A stretch of DNA of 64,000 bases from Oceanospirillaceae bacterium (GTDB taxonomy: Bacteria; Pseudomonadota; Gammaproteobacteria; Pseudomonadales; Balneatricaceae): assembly GCA_018647765.1 (NCBI GenBank), contig JABGSN010000042.1, positions 1 through 64,000 of the forward strand. The letters are read 5' to 3'. A program made the position numbers and the translations under genes. The stretch's first letter is position 1. Every line of letters starts with the position of its first letter. The notes below the pieces were generated by a model that had not been told where the DNA came from, made no database searches, and was given only the letters and a program-made list of their open reading frames with translations. Of this stretch, positions 37,462 through 48,197 are shown piece after piece.

Positions 37462-40388
37462 TCCAAGCTGTCCACCATCATGGCCTGCCAAATGCCCTTC
37501 ACCGTTTGGCGTTGCTCAAACAACTCATCGGCAGACACCTTGCCCGCTTGATTTTGAAGGGTTAACCGGTGCTCCACAGAGCGCATGAGCTGATACGCTT
37601 CGCGCAGGTTGTTGGCTTGTTCGGCGGGCATCAAGCCATGTGCTTCTAGGCCTTCTAAAATGCGGATATTATCGGTGTGTGTCAGAAGTTCGGGCTGACT
37701 TTGTCCATGGGCCAGTACGGTATATTGCACCATAAATTCGATATCAACGATGCCGCCTTGGTCCTGTTTTAAATGAAACTCATGCACCTTGCCATCGGCA
37801 CTCGGTTTGCTTGCTAACTGCTGACGCATTTTGTTACGCATAGACACCACTTGCTGGCGTAGCTCTTTCTGCTCCCTTGGCTGGCTTAACACCTGCTGGC
37901 GCACTTTGAGAAAAGCCTGAGCTAAGCTTTGACTGCCGGCGATCGGCCTTGCGCGCACTAAGGCTTGATGCTCCCAAGTCCAAGCTTCATGAAGTTGGTA
38001 TTGTGCAAAGGCTGTTAGGCTTGACACCAATAGTCCCTTAGCACCATCTGGCCTTAAGCGCATATCCACTTCATACAACTGGCCCGCACCGGTGACCGTA
38101 TTAAGGTAGTTAATCATGCGCTGGCCCAAGCGGGTAAAAAACACACTATTGGCAATCGGTTTGGGACCATCCGTTTCCGTTTGCGAGGGCATATCATAAA
38201 CAAATACTAGATCCAAATCTGACCCGTAACTCAATTCCCAGCCTCCCACTTTACCGTAGCCCACCACGATAAAATTATCACATGAGCCATGTTGGTTTTG
38301 AGGGTTACCGTGCCGTTCGCCTAACTCGCGCCACGCGAGGTGCATCACTTGACCCATGACAGCCTCGGCGACAAAGGTCAGCTGATCACTCACCTGCATG
38401 AGGGACAATCGCCCCGTCACCTCGTTGGCTGCAATGCGCAACAAGTGAGCATGCTTAAAATGCCTCAAGGCCTCCATCAACTGTTCGGTATCGTCTTCTG
38501 GCAACCGCAACAGATTTTGTTCTAACTCTTGTTTTAGTGCCACCGCATCGGGCACATGAAATAAGCTATTAACGTCTAGCAATTCATCCAACAACGACGG
38601 TTGCCGTGCCAAAAAATCCGCAAACCAGGAGCTAGCCGAACACAGTTCAACCAGCAGTCTTAAGGCTGACGGGTTTTCTAGCAATAACACCAAATAAACC
38701 GAGCGCCGCAGCACCGCTTCGATCAATACCAATACGCGAGACAAGGTCACGGCGGGGTCTGAGTGTTGCGCAGCCAGACATAATATTTGCGGCATCAATG
38801 CCGCTAATCGTTGTTGCGCTATAGGTTGCATCGTTTGTGCGGCACGGCTTTGGTGCAGTTCCCACAGGCGCTGCAAACTATGATGGGTATCGGCAAATCC
38901 TGCGGCTGCCAAAATAGCTTGCCATTGGGGCTGTTGCGGCATCTGATCGTTGGCTAGGCTTGCGTGTGTCATCTGTTGCCATAGGTGCGTCAGCTGATCA
39001 TCAGGTGTCAGGGATTCAGTATCTTCTTTAACTTCAACCACCCATTCAAATTGCTGATGAACAAAAGCACGGGCTTGGTCGATACTCTGCTGTAGATTTT
39101 GCCAATCGGGAAATTCCAAGGCAAAGGCCAGGCGCGCCTGCTCTAACTCTTGGCCGGGTAGGTCTTGAGTTTGTTGGTCGAGCACGGCTTGTAATGCATG
39201 CTCAACATCCCGCAGAAACCAGTAGTGTCGACGCAACTGCTCAACGTCATCTCTATCAAGCCCAGCACACTCCGGCAACAAATCCAGCACCGCCATCAAC
39301 CTAGTCGTCTGCAGCCGTTGATCGCGACCGCCGCGAATCAACTGGAAGGCTTGAGCGATGAATTCCACTTCGCGGATACCGCCAGTACCTAACTTAACGT
39401 TTTGCTGCAAGCCTCGGCGGCGCACCTCACTGGCAATCATTTGTTTTAAACTACGCAACGACTCGATGGCACTAAAATCCAAATAACGCCGATACACAAA
39501 GGGCCGTAATAAACGCAGTAATTGAGTACCTGCAACATCGTTACCGGCAATCACCCGTGCTTTGATGAAGGCATACCTTTCCCACTCACGGCCTTGCTGT
39601 TGATAATACATTTCCATGGCGTCAAAGCTCAAGGCTAATGCACCGCTACTGCCATAGGGCCGCAGCCGCATATCCACCCGGAATACAAAGCCATCGGCAG
39701 TGACCGTATCAATGGTTTGAATCAAGCGCTGCCCTAGACGGATGAAGAACTGTTGATTATCAATACTGCGCTTGCCACCTTGGGTTTCTCCCCCTTCGGG
39801 GTAACTGAAAATTAAGTCGATGTCGGAGGACAGATTAAGCTCGCCGCCACCTAACTTACCCATACCGAGCACCAACAACGACTGCGGTTGGCCGTCATGG
39901 CCCATGGGCTGGCCCCACTGAGTGACAGTGTCTTGGTGCAGCCATTGCAATGCATTAGCCACACAAACGTCGGCCAAATTAGACAGCTCTTGGACTAATT
40001 CAGCGCTACTGCCAAGCCGGCAGCGATTGCGCCAAATCAACCGTACTTGATGGCGCTTTCTAAACTGCCTTAAAGCTTGCTGTAACTGTAGTTCGTGGCT
40101 GATTTGCGCCACTTGGTGATTCAAAGCTTCGGCCAAGCCACTTTTAGTGTAACTAGAGGTAAGAAAGTCGTGATCTAACCATTGTGGGTTAAGGCTCAAT
40201 ACCTGTGCGGTAAACGGGCTTGCCGCCAGCACTTGTAACAGTTGTCGTTGTGGGCTCGTTTGACTCCAAACAGAAGTGTCATCTGCGGTTTGGGTGAGTT
40301 CGTCAAAGCTCGCGAACACTTGTAGCTGCAATTCTCTGGGTAATGTGTCGATTATATTTAGGTTATCTTGGTTCACTTTAAACGCCAT
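37455..40388 (-). CDS. glnE: Bifunctional glutamine synthetase adenylyltransferase/removase
   Basis: 977 residues, two nucleotidyltransferase-like halves. The removase half has GMGKLGGGELNLSSDIDLIF and the adenylylating half GYGKVGGWELSYGSDLDLVF, each with the G-G-x-D-x-D metal site. It adjusts glutamine synthetase activity in response to PII. Monocistronic here; 195 bases of non-coding DNA separate it from the divergent histidine kinase gene. Confidence 0.96.
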   Translation of the reverse strand: MAFKVNQDNLNIIDTLPRELQLQVFASFDELTQTADDTSVWSQTSPQRQLLQVLAASPFTAQVLSLNPQWLDHDFLTSSYTKSGLAEALNHQVAQISHELQLQQALRQFRKRHQVRLIWRNRCRLGSSAELVQELSNLADVCVANALQWLHQDTVTQWGQPMGHDGQPQSLLVLGMGKLGGGELNLSSDIDLIFSYPEGGETQGGKRSIDNQQFFIRLGQRLIQTIDTVTADGFVFRVDMRLRPYGSSGALALSFDAMEMYYQQQGREWERYAFIKARVIAGNDVAGTQLLRLLRPFVYRRYLDFSAIESLRSLKQMIASEVRRRGLQQNVKLGTGGIREVEFIAQAFQLIRGGRDQRLQTTRLMAVLDLLPECAGLDRDDVEQLRRHYWFLRDVEHALQAVLDQQTQDLPGQELEQARLAFALEFPDWQNLQQSIDQARAFVHQQFEWVVEVKEDTESLTPDDQLTHLWQQMTHASLANDQMPQQPQWQAILAAAGFADTHHSLQRLWELHQSRAAQTMQPIAQQRLAALMPQILCLAAQHSDPAVTLSRVLVLIEAVLRRSVYLVLLLENPSALRLLVELCSASSWFADFLARQPSLLDELLDVNSLFHVPDAVALKQELEQNLLRLPEDDTEQLMEALRHFKHAHLLRIAANEVTGRLSLMQVSDQLTFVAEAVMGQVMHLAWRELGERHGNPQNQHGSCDNFIVVGYGKVGGWELSYGSDLDLVFVYDMPSQTETDGPKPIANSVFFTRLGQRMINYLNTVTGAGQLYEVDMRLRPDGAKGLLVSSLTAFAQYQLHEAWTWEHQALVRARPIAGSQSLAQAFLKVRQQVLSQPREQKELRQQVVSMRNKMRQQLASKPSADGKVHEFHLKQDQGGIVDIEFMVQYTVLAHGQSQPELLTHTDNIRILEGLEAHGLMPAEQANNLREAYQLMRSVEHRLTLQNQAGKVSADELFEQRQTVKGIWQAMMVDSLDQ

Positions 40389-40583
40389 AATTTATATTCC
40401 CAAAGCACTGTTATTCACTCAAACGCCATTGCCCTTGCAGCAATGCAGGCCAAGTTTGGCTCAAGTTCCAGTGAAGTTATACAGAAGACCTAGACCCTAA
40501 CGGAAAAATCCCCCTATAATCAAGATATACGTAAATTTTGTAGTCACATAAACACGCCTACCGGCACAAGCAAGACCAACACT

Positions 40584-41852
40584 ATGAATACGCAAAATGA
40601 CTCGTCTTCGGCACTTACGCCAGAGGTAACGCAACTTAAGTCTGACCTTAAAGATGCCAACGACATTGCCTTAATGGCTTTGAGGGCCAATGGCGAACTC
40701 GGTGTAGTGATTAACTTTTTGGAACACAGTTTTTCCTGCGCCGATCACGTGGCTGTGGGGCAGCAAGTATTTAAGGCCATGCGGGCGTTTGGTTTGTCTT
40801 CATCAGTACAACTAAGAGTCGAGTCTGGCGCCATTAATATTTGTGATCAAGAGTTTGCTGGCCAGGAGCAAGAATTCCAATTTTTAAGCCGGTTGCGGGA
40901 AAAAGGCCGGATTTTTGATTTCGGGGAACACACCCTTGTCAACTACAACCACATCAGCCTTCTCATCCGTGACATGCCGTTAGATCAACCCGACCGCCAC
41001 GGCCGCATAAAAGACAACGTAGTGGTATTGCTCAATGGTGCCGAAGCGCGCATTAAGGCGATTGAAGCAGGGGCCAAAGCCGACCGTATTAAATCTGAGT
41101 TTTTAGCCAACATGTCGCACGAATTACGCACACCGATGCACGCGATTTTAAGCTTTTCGAATATAGGCCATTCGCGCTTACATAAGGTTGATTTAGCCAA
41201 GTTAGGGCATTATTTTGAGCGCATTAAGGTGGGTGGCAACCGCTTATTATTGTTGTTAAATGATTTACTGGATCTGTCAAAGCTAGAGTCTGGAAAGATG
41301 AAATTTATCATGCAGCAAAATGACCTTGCGGCACTCATCACTCGTGCCGTAGAAGAAGTCGAAACCTTAATTACCGACCGCGAGCTGCAGGTGGTTATTG
41401 AACCCACCCAGATGAATACGGTGACCTATTTTGACGAAGAGAAAATTCTTCAATTGCTGATCAACTTATTGTCCAACGCCATCAAGTTCACTCCCGTGGG
41501 TAAGAAGATCAGCATCTTTTTTGATGCCGACATTAGCGCCCAACCTAAAGGCCAGCACCTAGACAAAGACCTATTGACCTTAGTCGTGGACGACCAGGGG
41601 CTAGGCATCCCGCCAGGTGAAGAAGCTTCCATTTTTGACAAGTTTATGCAGAGCAGTAAAACCAACACCGGGGCGGGTGGCACGGGGCTTGGCTTATCCA
41701 TCGTACAAGAAATAATTACCGCCCATAATGGCTATATAGCAGCCACGGGCAACCCTGATGGCGGTGCCCGTTTTCGCTTTAGCTTGCCTATTATTTCCGG
41801 CGACAATGTAGGCAGCGAAGCGGATACTGAAAACGAAGTGGATATTTTCTAA
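40584..41852 (+). CDS. Soluble orphan sensor histidine kinase
   Basis: 422 residues with no transmembrane segment. The first 160 or so residues form an unassigned domain starting with a coiled coil (LKSDLKDANDIALMALRANG) and containing an input-like segment around residues 45-155. Then come the HisKA box FLANMSHELRTPMHAILSFS, N box LLINLLSNAIKFTP, G1 VVDDQGLGIPPGE and G2 GAGGTGLGLSIVQE. There is no receiver domain and no response-regulator neighbour, so its partner and signal are unknown. TATAAT near 40514-40519 may be its -10. Divergent from glnE and followed 86 bases later by argA. Confidence 0.88.
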   Translation: MNTQNDSSSALTPEVTQLKSDLKDANDIALMALRANGELGVVINFLEHSFSCADHVAVGQQVFKAMRAFGLSSSVQLRVESGAINICDQEFAGQEQEFQFLSRLREKGRIFDFGEHTLVNYNHISLLIRDMPLDQPDRHGRIKDNVVVLLNGAEARIKAIEAGAKADRIKSEFLANMSHELRTPMHAILSFSNIGHSRLHKVDLAKLGHYFERIKVGGNRLLLLLNDLLDLSKLESGKMKFIMQQNDLAALITRAVEEVETLITDRELQVVIEPTQMNTVTYFDEEKILQLLINLLSNAIKFTPVGKKISIFFDADISAQPKGQHLDKDLLTLVVDDQGLGIPPGEEASIFDKFMQSSKTNTGAGGTGLGLSIVQEIITAHNGYIAATGNPDGGARFRFSLPIISGDNVGSEADTENEVDIF

Positions 41853-41878
41853 TATAGTCCCCTTTGTGTGATTGACAG

Positions 41879-41893
41879 CGCGCTCCTAGCGCG
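41879..41893 (+). terminator. Small GC hairpin between the kinase gene and argA
   Basis: CGCGCT-CCT-AGCGCG forms six G-C-rich pairs 26 bases after the kinase stop. No T run follows, so termination is uncertain. Confidence 0.25.
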
Positions 41894-41938
41894 GCTTAAT
41901 AGTACTTATCCCACCGTTTAAGGCTAAAGGTATTTACT

Positions 41939-43267
41939 GTGATCGAAACCAATCAACAATACGTGAACTGGTTCCGCCACTCTGCGCCCTATATTAATGC
42001 TCATAGAGGCCGGACCTTTGTCATTTATTTACCCGGTGAAGCCTTAGCCAACGCCAACTTTGCCCACACCATTCACGATATAAACCTGCTTAACAGCTTA
42101 GGTGTGAAGTTAGTGTTGGTGCATGGTAGTCGGCCGCAAATTGAGACCGCATCGACCAAAGCCAAGGTCGAAACCCAGTTCCACAACGGCCTGCGCATCA
42201 CCGATATAGAGCAATTAGCGTTAGTGCAAGCCACGGTAGGCCGCCAGGCCATGCAGCTGGAAGCCCGCTTTTCCATGGGCTTAGCCAACTCGCCCATGCA
42301 GGGCTCGCGCATTAGAACCAGCCGCGGCAACTTTATTACCGCTCGGCCTATTGGTATTAAAAACGGGGTCGATTTTTCCTATACCGGCGAAGTTCGAAGG
42401 GTGGATGCCGACGCCATTAGCAAGCAACTTAACGACGGAAATTTGGTGCTCATTTCCTGTTTAGGCTACTCGCCCACGGGCGAAACCTTTAACTTAGCTG
42501 CCGCACAAGTGGCAGGTCGAGTTGCTGCTAGCCTACAAGCCGATAAATTGATTGTCTTTGGCGCAGACAAAGGCATAACCAATTCCCGAGGCGAGCAAGT
42601 GGTTGAACTGCTCACCCGCGCAGGCCACCGTTTAGTGCATCAACATCAAAGTAGTGGCGACAGCTGGAGCGACCTGTCAATGCATATTGATGTGCTTTCC
42701 AAGGCTTGTGACGCCGGTGTTGCCCGTGGCCACTTACTCAGCTACCAAGAAGATGGTGCCTTGTTAAGCGAGCTCTTTAGCCGTGACGGCTCTGGCACTA
42801 TGGTAATCAAAGAAAGCTACGAACAGGTGCGCAATGCCTGCATTGATGACGTGGGTGGTATTTTACAACTCATTCGCCCGTTAGAAGATGATGGCGTATT
42901 GGTGCGCCGTTCACGTGAATTACTCGAGTCAGAAATACACTACTTTAGCGTTATAGAGCGCGACGGTGCTATTATTGGTTGTGCAGCTTTGTATCCGTTT
43001 GATGATGCGCGGCAGGGTGAGTTAGCCTGTATGGCCATTGATTCCAGCTACCGGGGTGGCGATCGTGGCCAGATTTTATTAAAACACATAGAAAAACAGT
43101 CCAACCATATGGGGCTGCAAACCCTATTTGTACTCACCACTGCTTCGTCGCATTGGTTTATTGAAAATGGCTTTGTCAGTGCTGCGCTTGAAGAATTACC
43201 CACAAGCCGCCAGTCGCTGTATAATTTCCAACGAAACTCCCAAGTCTTTAGTAAACAATTACTTTAG
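41939..43267 (+). CDS. argA: N-acetylglutamate synthase
   Basis: First step of arginine synthesis, acetylating glutamate with acetyl-CoA. 442 residues, like E. coli ArgA (443): an amino-acid-kinase-like domain (LGVKLVLVHGSRPQIE, the FRTSRGN-like region SRIRTSRGNFI) to about 290, then a GNAT domain (ACMAIDSSYRGGDRGQILLKHIE). It starts with GTG at 41939. It is probably feedback-controlled by arginine, as in the family. Unlinked to other arg genes here. Confidence 0.94.
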   Translation: MIETNQQYVNWFRHSAPYINAHRGRTFVIYLPGEALANANFAHTIHDINLLNSLGVKLVLVHGSRPQIETASTKAKVETQFHNGLRITDIEQLALVQATVGRQAMQLEARFSMGLANSPMQGSRIRTSRGNFITARPIGIKNGVDFSYTGEVRRVDADAISKQLNDGNLVLISCLGYSPTGETFNLAAAQVAGRVAASLQADKLIVFGADKGITNSRGEQVVELLTRAGHRLVHQHQSSGDSWSDLSMHIDVLSKACDAGVARGHLLSYQEDGALLSELFSRDGSGTMVIKESYEQVRNACIDDVGGILQLIRPLEDDGVLVRRSRELLESEIHYFSVIERDGAIIGCAALYPFDDARQGELACMAIDSSYRGGDRGQILLKHIEKQSNHMGLQTLFVLTTASSHWFIENGFVSAALEELPTSRQSLYNFQRNSQVFSKQLL

Positions 43268-43298
43268 CCACTAACCCTTATTGAAAGATACTTTTATC

Positions 43299-45143
43299 AT
43301 GCCAGCTTATCGCTCTAAAACCTCCACTTCCGGCCGCAACATGGCAGGTGCACGTTCTTTATGGCGTGCCACCGGCATGACCGATGCCGATTTTCAAAAA
43401 CCCATCATCGCCGTAGTTAACTCCTTTACCCAATTTGTACCTGGCCATGTTCACCTAAAAGACATGGGCCAACTGGTAGCCCGTGAGATAGAAAAAGCCG
43501 GCGGTGTGGCAAAAGAATTTAACACCATTGCCGTTGACGACGGCATTGCCATGGGTCATGACGGCATGCTCTATTCGCTGCCATCACGGGACATTATTGC
43601 CGATTCTGTAGAGTACATGGTAAACGCTCACTGTGCCGACGCCATGGTGTGCATCTCTAACTGTGACAAAATTACCCCAGGCATGTTAATGGCTGCCATG
43701 CGCCTTAACATTCCCTGCATCTTCGTTTCTGGCGGCCCTATGGAAGCCGGTAAAACCAAACTAGGCGAACGTAAACTAGACTTGGTTGACGCTATGGTCA
43801 TCGCTGTAGACGACACCGCGAGCGACGAAAAAGTGGCCGAGTACGAACGCTCAGCATGCCCAACCTGTGGTTCTTGTTCTGGTATGTTTACCGCCAACTC
43901 AATGAATTGCCTAACCGAAGCCTTAGGCTTGTCTTTGCCTGGCAACGGAAGCTTATTGGCCACTCATGCGGACCGCGAAGAATTATTTTTACAAGCCGGC
44001 CGCACCGTAGTTGAGTTATGTAAGCGTTACTACGAAAATAACGACGAAGGCGCCTTGCCCCGCAATATCGCCAGTTTCAAAGCCTTTGAAAATGCCATGT
44101 GCTTAGACATTGCTATGGGCGGCTCCACCAACACTATCTTGCACTTATTAGCTGCAGCCCAAGAAGGCGGCGTTGATTTTGACATGTATAACATTGACCT
44201 ACTGTCTCGAAAGGTGCCACAACTGTGTAAAGTAGCCCCAAATACACCCAAGTATCATATGGAAGATGTGCACCGTGCCGGTGGCGTATTTGGCATTTTA
44301 GGTGAACTCAACCGTGCAGGCTTATTACACTCGGACCTGCCTACGGTCCACAGCCCGACTATGGCGGCTGGTATTGCTAAGTGGGACATTGCCACGACTG
44401 ATGACGCCGCTGTAAAGACTTTCTATCAAGCTGGCCCTGCAGGCATCCCTACACAAACAGCCTTTAGCCAAGCCACGCGCTGGCCAAGTGTTGACGACAA
44501 CCGTGCCGAAGGCTGTATCCGTAACTTAGCCAATGCCTACTCCACAGAAGGCGGCCTTGCCGTACTGACGGGCAACCTCGCCGCAGACGGCTGTGTAGTG
44601 AAAACCTCCGGAGTTGACGAAAGTATTTGGGTATTTGAAGGCCCAGCGTACATTTGTGAAAGCCAAGATCAAGCCGTAGCCGACATTTTGGGTGATCGAG
44701 TTAAAGCTGGCGACGTGGTCGTGATCCGCTATGAAGGACCTCGTGGTGGCCCTGGCATGCAAGAAATGCTATACCCCACCAGCTACCTTAAGTCTAAAGG
44801 CTTAGGTAAAGCCTGCGCTTTATTAACCGACGGCCGTTTCTCTGGCGGCACCTCCGGTTTATCAATTGGCCACGTGTCTCCAGAAGCCGCAGGCGGCGGC
44901 ACCATTGCTTTGGTTGAACAAGGTGATCGTATTCGTATTGATATCCCTAACCGCTCCATTGATGTCTTGGTCTCGGATACCGAGCTTGCAAGCCGTCGTG
45001 CGGCCATGGATGCCAAGGGTAAACAAGGCTGGCAACCTGCGGCTGAACGGCCTCGCAAGGTCACCTCGGCCCTTAAAGCCTACGCTAAGATGGTCACCAG
45101 CGCCGATAAGGGTGCGGTGAGGGATGTGTCCTTACTCGACTAG
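43299..45143 (+). CDS. ilvD: Dihydroxy-acid dehydratase
   Basis: Iron-sulfur enzyme of isoleucine, valine and pantothenate synthesis. 614 residues from ATG 43299 ([20 protein letters not shown]), matching the E. coli start; a TTG at 43281 is less likely. The cluster and metal cysteines appear in [12 protein letters not shown] and [18 protein letters not shown], and [19 protein letters not shown] is the C-terminal signature. It is convergent with folA over a repeat hairpin. Confidence 0.97.
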   Translation: MPAYRSKTSTSGRNMAGARSLWRATGMTDADFQKPIIAVVNSFTQFVPGHVHLKDMGQLVAREIEKAGGVAKEFNTIAVDDGIAMGHDGMLYSLPSRDIIADSVEYMVNAHCADAMVCISNCDKITPGMLMAAMRLNIPCIFVSGGPMEAGKTKLGERKLDLVDAMVIAVDDTASDEKVAEYERSACPTCGSCSGMFTANSMNCLTEALGLSLPGNGSLLATHADREELFLQAGRTVVELCKRYYENNDEGALPRNIASFKAFENAMCLDIAMGGSTNTILHLLAAAQEGGVDFDMYNIDLLSRKVPQLCKVAPNTPKYHMEDVHRAGGVFGILGELNRAGLLHSDLPTVHSPTMAAGIAKWDIATTDDAAVKTFYQAGPAGIPTQTAFSQATRWPSVDDNRAEGCIRNLANAYSTEGGLAVLTGNLAADGCVVKTSGVDESIWVFEGPAYICESQDQAVADILGDRVKAGDVVVIRYEGPRGGPGMQEMLYPTSYLKSKGLGKACALLTDGRFSGGTSGLSIGHVSPEAAGGGTIALVEQGDRIRIDIPNRSIDVLVSDTELASRRAAMDAKGKQGWQPAAERPRKVTSALKAYAKMVTSADKGAVRDVSLLD

Positions 45144-45155
45144 GTTGTTGGGCTA

Positions 45156-45189
45156 CGTCTTTGCGAAGGGCTAAGCCCTCGCAAAGACG
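45156..45189. repeat. REP-like inverted repeat in the ilvD-folA convergent gap
   Basis: CGTCTTTGCGA (45156-45166) and TCGCAAAGACG (45179-45189) enclose GGGCT-A-AGCCC, making a 16-pair stem with one bulged A and a tiny loop. The right arm with the following GGG repeats exactly at 8230-8243. No T run follows. Probably a dispersed extragenic palindrome that also separates the two transcripts. Confidence 0.65.
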
Positions 45190-45196
45190 GGGCGAG

Positions 45197-45700
45197 TTAG
45201 ACCCGATCGAGGACCAGGTAGCTAAAATCAAATGGATTAGGCTCCGCGGCCGCGACATCCTCACGGGCCACTTCAGTCCACTGCTCAGACTCTAATTCAG
45301 GAAAAAAGGCATCACCCTCAACATGGCGATGGACCCGTGTTAAATACACTCGATCAGCCAAGGCTAAAGACTCTGCATAGATCTGCGCACCACCAATAAT
45401 CATGACTTCCTGGCCACCATTGATAAGGTTAATGCTTGTGCCTAAGTCAATTGCAGCTGCCAGGCTCGATACCAGTTTAATACCTTCAGCAGAGTAATCG
45501 GCTTGACGGCTAATCACAATATTGTCCCGCCCCGGCAACGGCTTGCCAATCGATTCAAAGGTCTTGCGGCCCATAATCACCGGCTTACCTAAGGTCATGG
45601 CCTTAAAGTACTGTAAATCACCCGGTAAATACCAAGGCAACTGGTTATTACGGCCAATGACATTGTTTTCAGACGCTGCCACAATTAATGCTAAGGTCAT
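45197..45700 (-). CDS. folA: Dihydrofolate reductase
   Basis: Reduces dihydrofolate to tetrahydrofolate with NADPH. 167 residues: [29 protein letters not shown] holds the Met20-type loop and catalytic acidic residue, [18 protein letters not shown] the cofactor site, and [13 protein letters not shown] the family glycine pair. It overlaps thyA by four bases, the typical thyA-folA coupling. Confidence 0.96.
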   Translation of the reverse strand: MTLALIVAASENNVIGRNNQLPWYLPGDLQYFKAMTLGKPVIMGRKTFESIGKPLPGRDNIVISRQADYSAEGIKLVSSLAAAIDLGTSINLINGGQEVMIIGGAQIYAESLALADRVYLTRVHRHVEGDAFFPELESEQWTEVAREDVAAAEPNPFDFSYLVLDRV

Positions 45701-46491
45701 ACCGCTACTGCCCCTTTGATATGTGCATGGGATTGGTAATCTTGTAATTCAAAATCGTCAAACTTAAAGCCAAAAATATCATCCACGGCTGGATTGATAT
45801 GCATAGTCGGTAACGCAATGGTGTCGCGCGACAATTGCAAATCCACTTGTTCTAAGTGATTACTGTACAGATGAGCATCACCCAGTGTATGCACAAAATC
45901 ACCCACCTCAAGACCACATACTTGGGCGATCATCATGGTTAATAAGGCGTAGCTGGCAATGTTAAATGGCACCCCTAAAAATATGTCTGCGCTACGCTGG
46001 TAGAGCTGGCACGAGAGTTTACCATCGGCAACATAGAACTGAAACATCATGTGACACGGCGGCAGAGCCATGCGTTCTACATCGGCCACATTCCAGGCAC
46101 TAACAATAAGACGACGGGAATCCGGGTTGCTTTTAATCTGTTCAATAAGCTGGCTAATTTGATCGATGTGACCTCCATCCGGCTTAGGCCAAGAGCGCCA
46201 TTGAGAACCATAAACTGGGCCTAAATTACCTTGCTCATCAGCCCATTCGTCCCAGATACGCACTCCATTATCCTGTAAATACTGAATGTTGGTGGAGCCC
46301 TGCAAAAACCACAGGAGCTCATGAATAATTGACTTTAAATGTAGCTTTTTGGTGGTAAGAACAGGGAAACCTTGGCTCAGGTCAAAGCGCATTTGGTAAC
46401 CAAATACACTGACAGTGCCAGTACCGGTACGGTCTTCTTTGAGCGCACCTTGATCGCGCACGTGGCGCATGAGTTGCAGATATTGTTGCAT
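45697..46491 (-). CDS. thyA: Thymidylate synthase
   Basis: Methylates dUMP using methylene-tetrahydrofolate, producing the dihydrofolate that FolA recycles. 264 residues, identical in length to E. coli ThyA. The catalytic Cys is in [12 protein letters not shown], with [19 protein letters not shown] and the dUMP-binding [12 protein letters not shown]. It lies downstream of lgt on the same strand, with a 55-base gap, in the conserved lgt-thyA order. Confidence 0.97.
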   Translation of the reverse strand: MQQYLQLMRHVRDQGALKEDRTGTGTVSVFGYQMRFDLSQGFPVLTTKKLHLKSIIHELLWFLQGSTNIQYLQDNGVRIWDEWADEQGNLGPVYGSQWRSWPKPDGGHIDQISQLIEQIKSNPDSRRLIVSAWNVADVERMALPPCHMMFQFYVADGKLSCQLYQRSADIFLGVPFNIASYALLTMMIAQVCGLEVGDFVHTLGDAHLYSNHLEQVDLQLSRDTIALPTMHINPAVDDIFGFKFDDFELQDYQSHAHIKGAVAV

Positions 46492-46546
46492 AGCTATAGG
46501 TTGGCTTAGTTTAGAGGCTTAAGGTAGAGATTTATTTTACCCTTTT

Positions 46547-47323
46547 TTAGTTCGGTATAGGAACCTTGCGTAATAATAAATACACCCCTAGGGCCACCAT
46601 AGGCAACGATAACAATTGGCCCTGCGTCATCCAATCAAAGGCGACAAAATTGAGGTGGGCATCGGGCTGACGAGCAAATTCAACTAACATGCGCTGCGCG
46701 CCATAACCGAGCAAAAACAAGCCAGAAACACGTAATGCAGGCCGAGTCTTGGCGGAATAAACCCATACTAAAGCAAACAGTAGCACGCCCTCTAAGGCAA
46801 GTTGATACAACTGTGACGGATGCCGAGCTAAAGTGTCGACGTGGGGAAATACCATGCCCCAAGGTAAGTCTGTAGGGCGGCCCCATAGCTCACCACCAAT
46901 GAAGTTACCTAAACGACCAGCACCTAGACCAATCGGTACAATTGGGGCTACAAAGTCCATGACTTGGTAAAATTTGAAGCAATGTTTACGCGCAAACCAT
47001 AGCACACCGGCAATAACTCCGATCAAACCACCATGAAAACTCATGCCGCCATCCCAGACTCGGATCAACAAACTCGGCTGGGCTAAAAAAGCCTCAAATT
47101 GGTAGAACAACACGTACCCCAATCGACCGCCAAGGACTACGCCCACAGCGCCAAAAAAGATTAAATCGCTAACCTGGTCTTTACTAAATCCGTGCATCGC
47201 CGCACGCCGATTGCCAAGCCACAAGGCCGAACCAAAGGCCAATAAGTACATCACGCCATACCAATGAATGGCAACCGGACCTAATTGAATCAACACGGGG
47301 TCAATATTGGGAAACATCAACAT
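46547..47323 (-). CDS. lgt: Prolipoprotein diacylglyceryl transferase
   Basis: First lipoprotein-modifying enzyme; moves diacylglycerol onto the lipobox cysteine. Multi-helix membrane protein with HWYGVMYLLAFG, GGRLGYVLFYQ, MSFHGGLIGV and the signature GAGRLGNFIGGELWGR. I choose ATG 47323 (MLMFPNIDPVL): AAGGAC precedes it at good spacing and family N-termini begin there; an ATG at 47383 would lie inside the upstream gene. About 258 residues. Confidence 0.95.
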   Translation of the reverse strand: MLMFPNIDPVLIQLGPVAIHWYGVMYLLAFGSALWLGNRRAAMHGFSKDQVSDLIFFGAVGVVLGGRLGYVLFYQFEAFLAQPSLLIRVWDGGMSFHGGLIGVIAGVLWFARKHCFKFYQVMDFVAPIVPIGLGAGRLGNFIGGELWGRPTDLPWGMVFPHVDTLARHPSQLYQLALEGVLLFALVWVYSAKTRPALRVSGLFLLGYGAQRMLVEFARQPDAHLNFVAFDWMTQGQLLSLPMVALGVYLLLRKVPIPN

Positions 47324-47331
47324 ATTTGTCC

Positions 47332-48126
47332 TTAAAACCATATACTTATTAACATTCGTAGACCCACCAATAATAGCATCCATGCAAACAAACGCTTAAG
47401 CACTAGGGCTGATAATTGGTGGGCAATCTTGGCGCCGTAATTGGCGGCTATAAAACTGGTAGAGACAATACCAAGCAGTGCCGGTAAATAGATATAACCC
47501 AGACTATAGCTTGGCAACATGGATTGACCCCAGCCTAACACTGCATTTGAGATAGCGCCGGCTATGGCAATCGAAAAACCACAAGCACTGGCTGTCGCCA
47601 CCGCTTTTTGCATGACTAATTGACGGTTGGATAACCAAGACACCAGTAAGTTGCCGCCACCAATGCCAAACAGCGCCGAAACCCAACCAATAAACACGCC
47701 GGTGGCACCCAAACCTAAGGTACCAGGCAAAGATAACTTACCTAACTGTGCCGCAGACAACATAATTCTTAGACTTAGGAAAATGGCAAACACGCCAAAA
47801 CTGGCCTGTAAGTAGATCCCAGGAATCGACAAGGCCGTGTTGACACCAATCAGGGAGCCAAGCAACATGCCTAAGGCAATAGGTTTCACCAAAGGCCACT
47901 CAATGGCACCCTTTTTATGATGGGTACGGATCGAACTCAAAGAAGTGAATATAATATTCGCCAAGGATGTTGCAATCGCCATGTAGAACACCACCTCAGG
48001 GTTAATGCCCTGCACATTAAACGCCAACACCAACACGGGGACAACAATAACACCCCCGCCAATACCAAACAGGCCGGCCAATAATCCAGCAATTGCACCA
48101 AGGGCCATATAAGCGATAAAAATCAT
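47332..48126 (-). CDS. TauE/SafE (TSUP) family membrane permease
   Basis: 264 residues with about eight hydrophobic helices and the paired glycine-rich motifs of the family, LLAGLFGIGGGVIVVPVLVL near the N-terminus and GWVSALFGIGGGNLLVSWLS in the second half. Members export sulfite, sulfoacetate or related anions; the substrate cannot be inferred here. It ends eight bases before the lgt start, and this TSUP-lgt pair is common in gammaproteobacteria. Confidence 0.88.
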   Translation of the reverse strand: MIFIAYMALGAIAGLLAGLFGIGGGVIVVPVLVLAFNVQGINPEVVFYMAIATSLANIIFTSLSSIRTHHKKGAIEWPLVKPIALGMLLGSLIGVNTALSIPGIYLQASFGVFAIFLSLRIMLSAAQLGKLSLPGTLGLGATGVFIGWVSALFGIGGGNLLVSWLSNRQLVMQKAVATASACGFSIAIAGAISNAVLGWGQSMLPSYSLGYIYLPALLGIVSTSFIAANYGAKIAHQLSALVLKRLFAWMLLLVGLRMLISIWF

Positions 48127-48197
48127 ATATTCACATCTAGGTAAGAAAGACGCTATTATCTACGCTACACACCCCAAGCGCAAAGTTTAAGACACCC

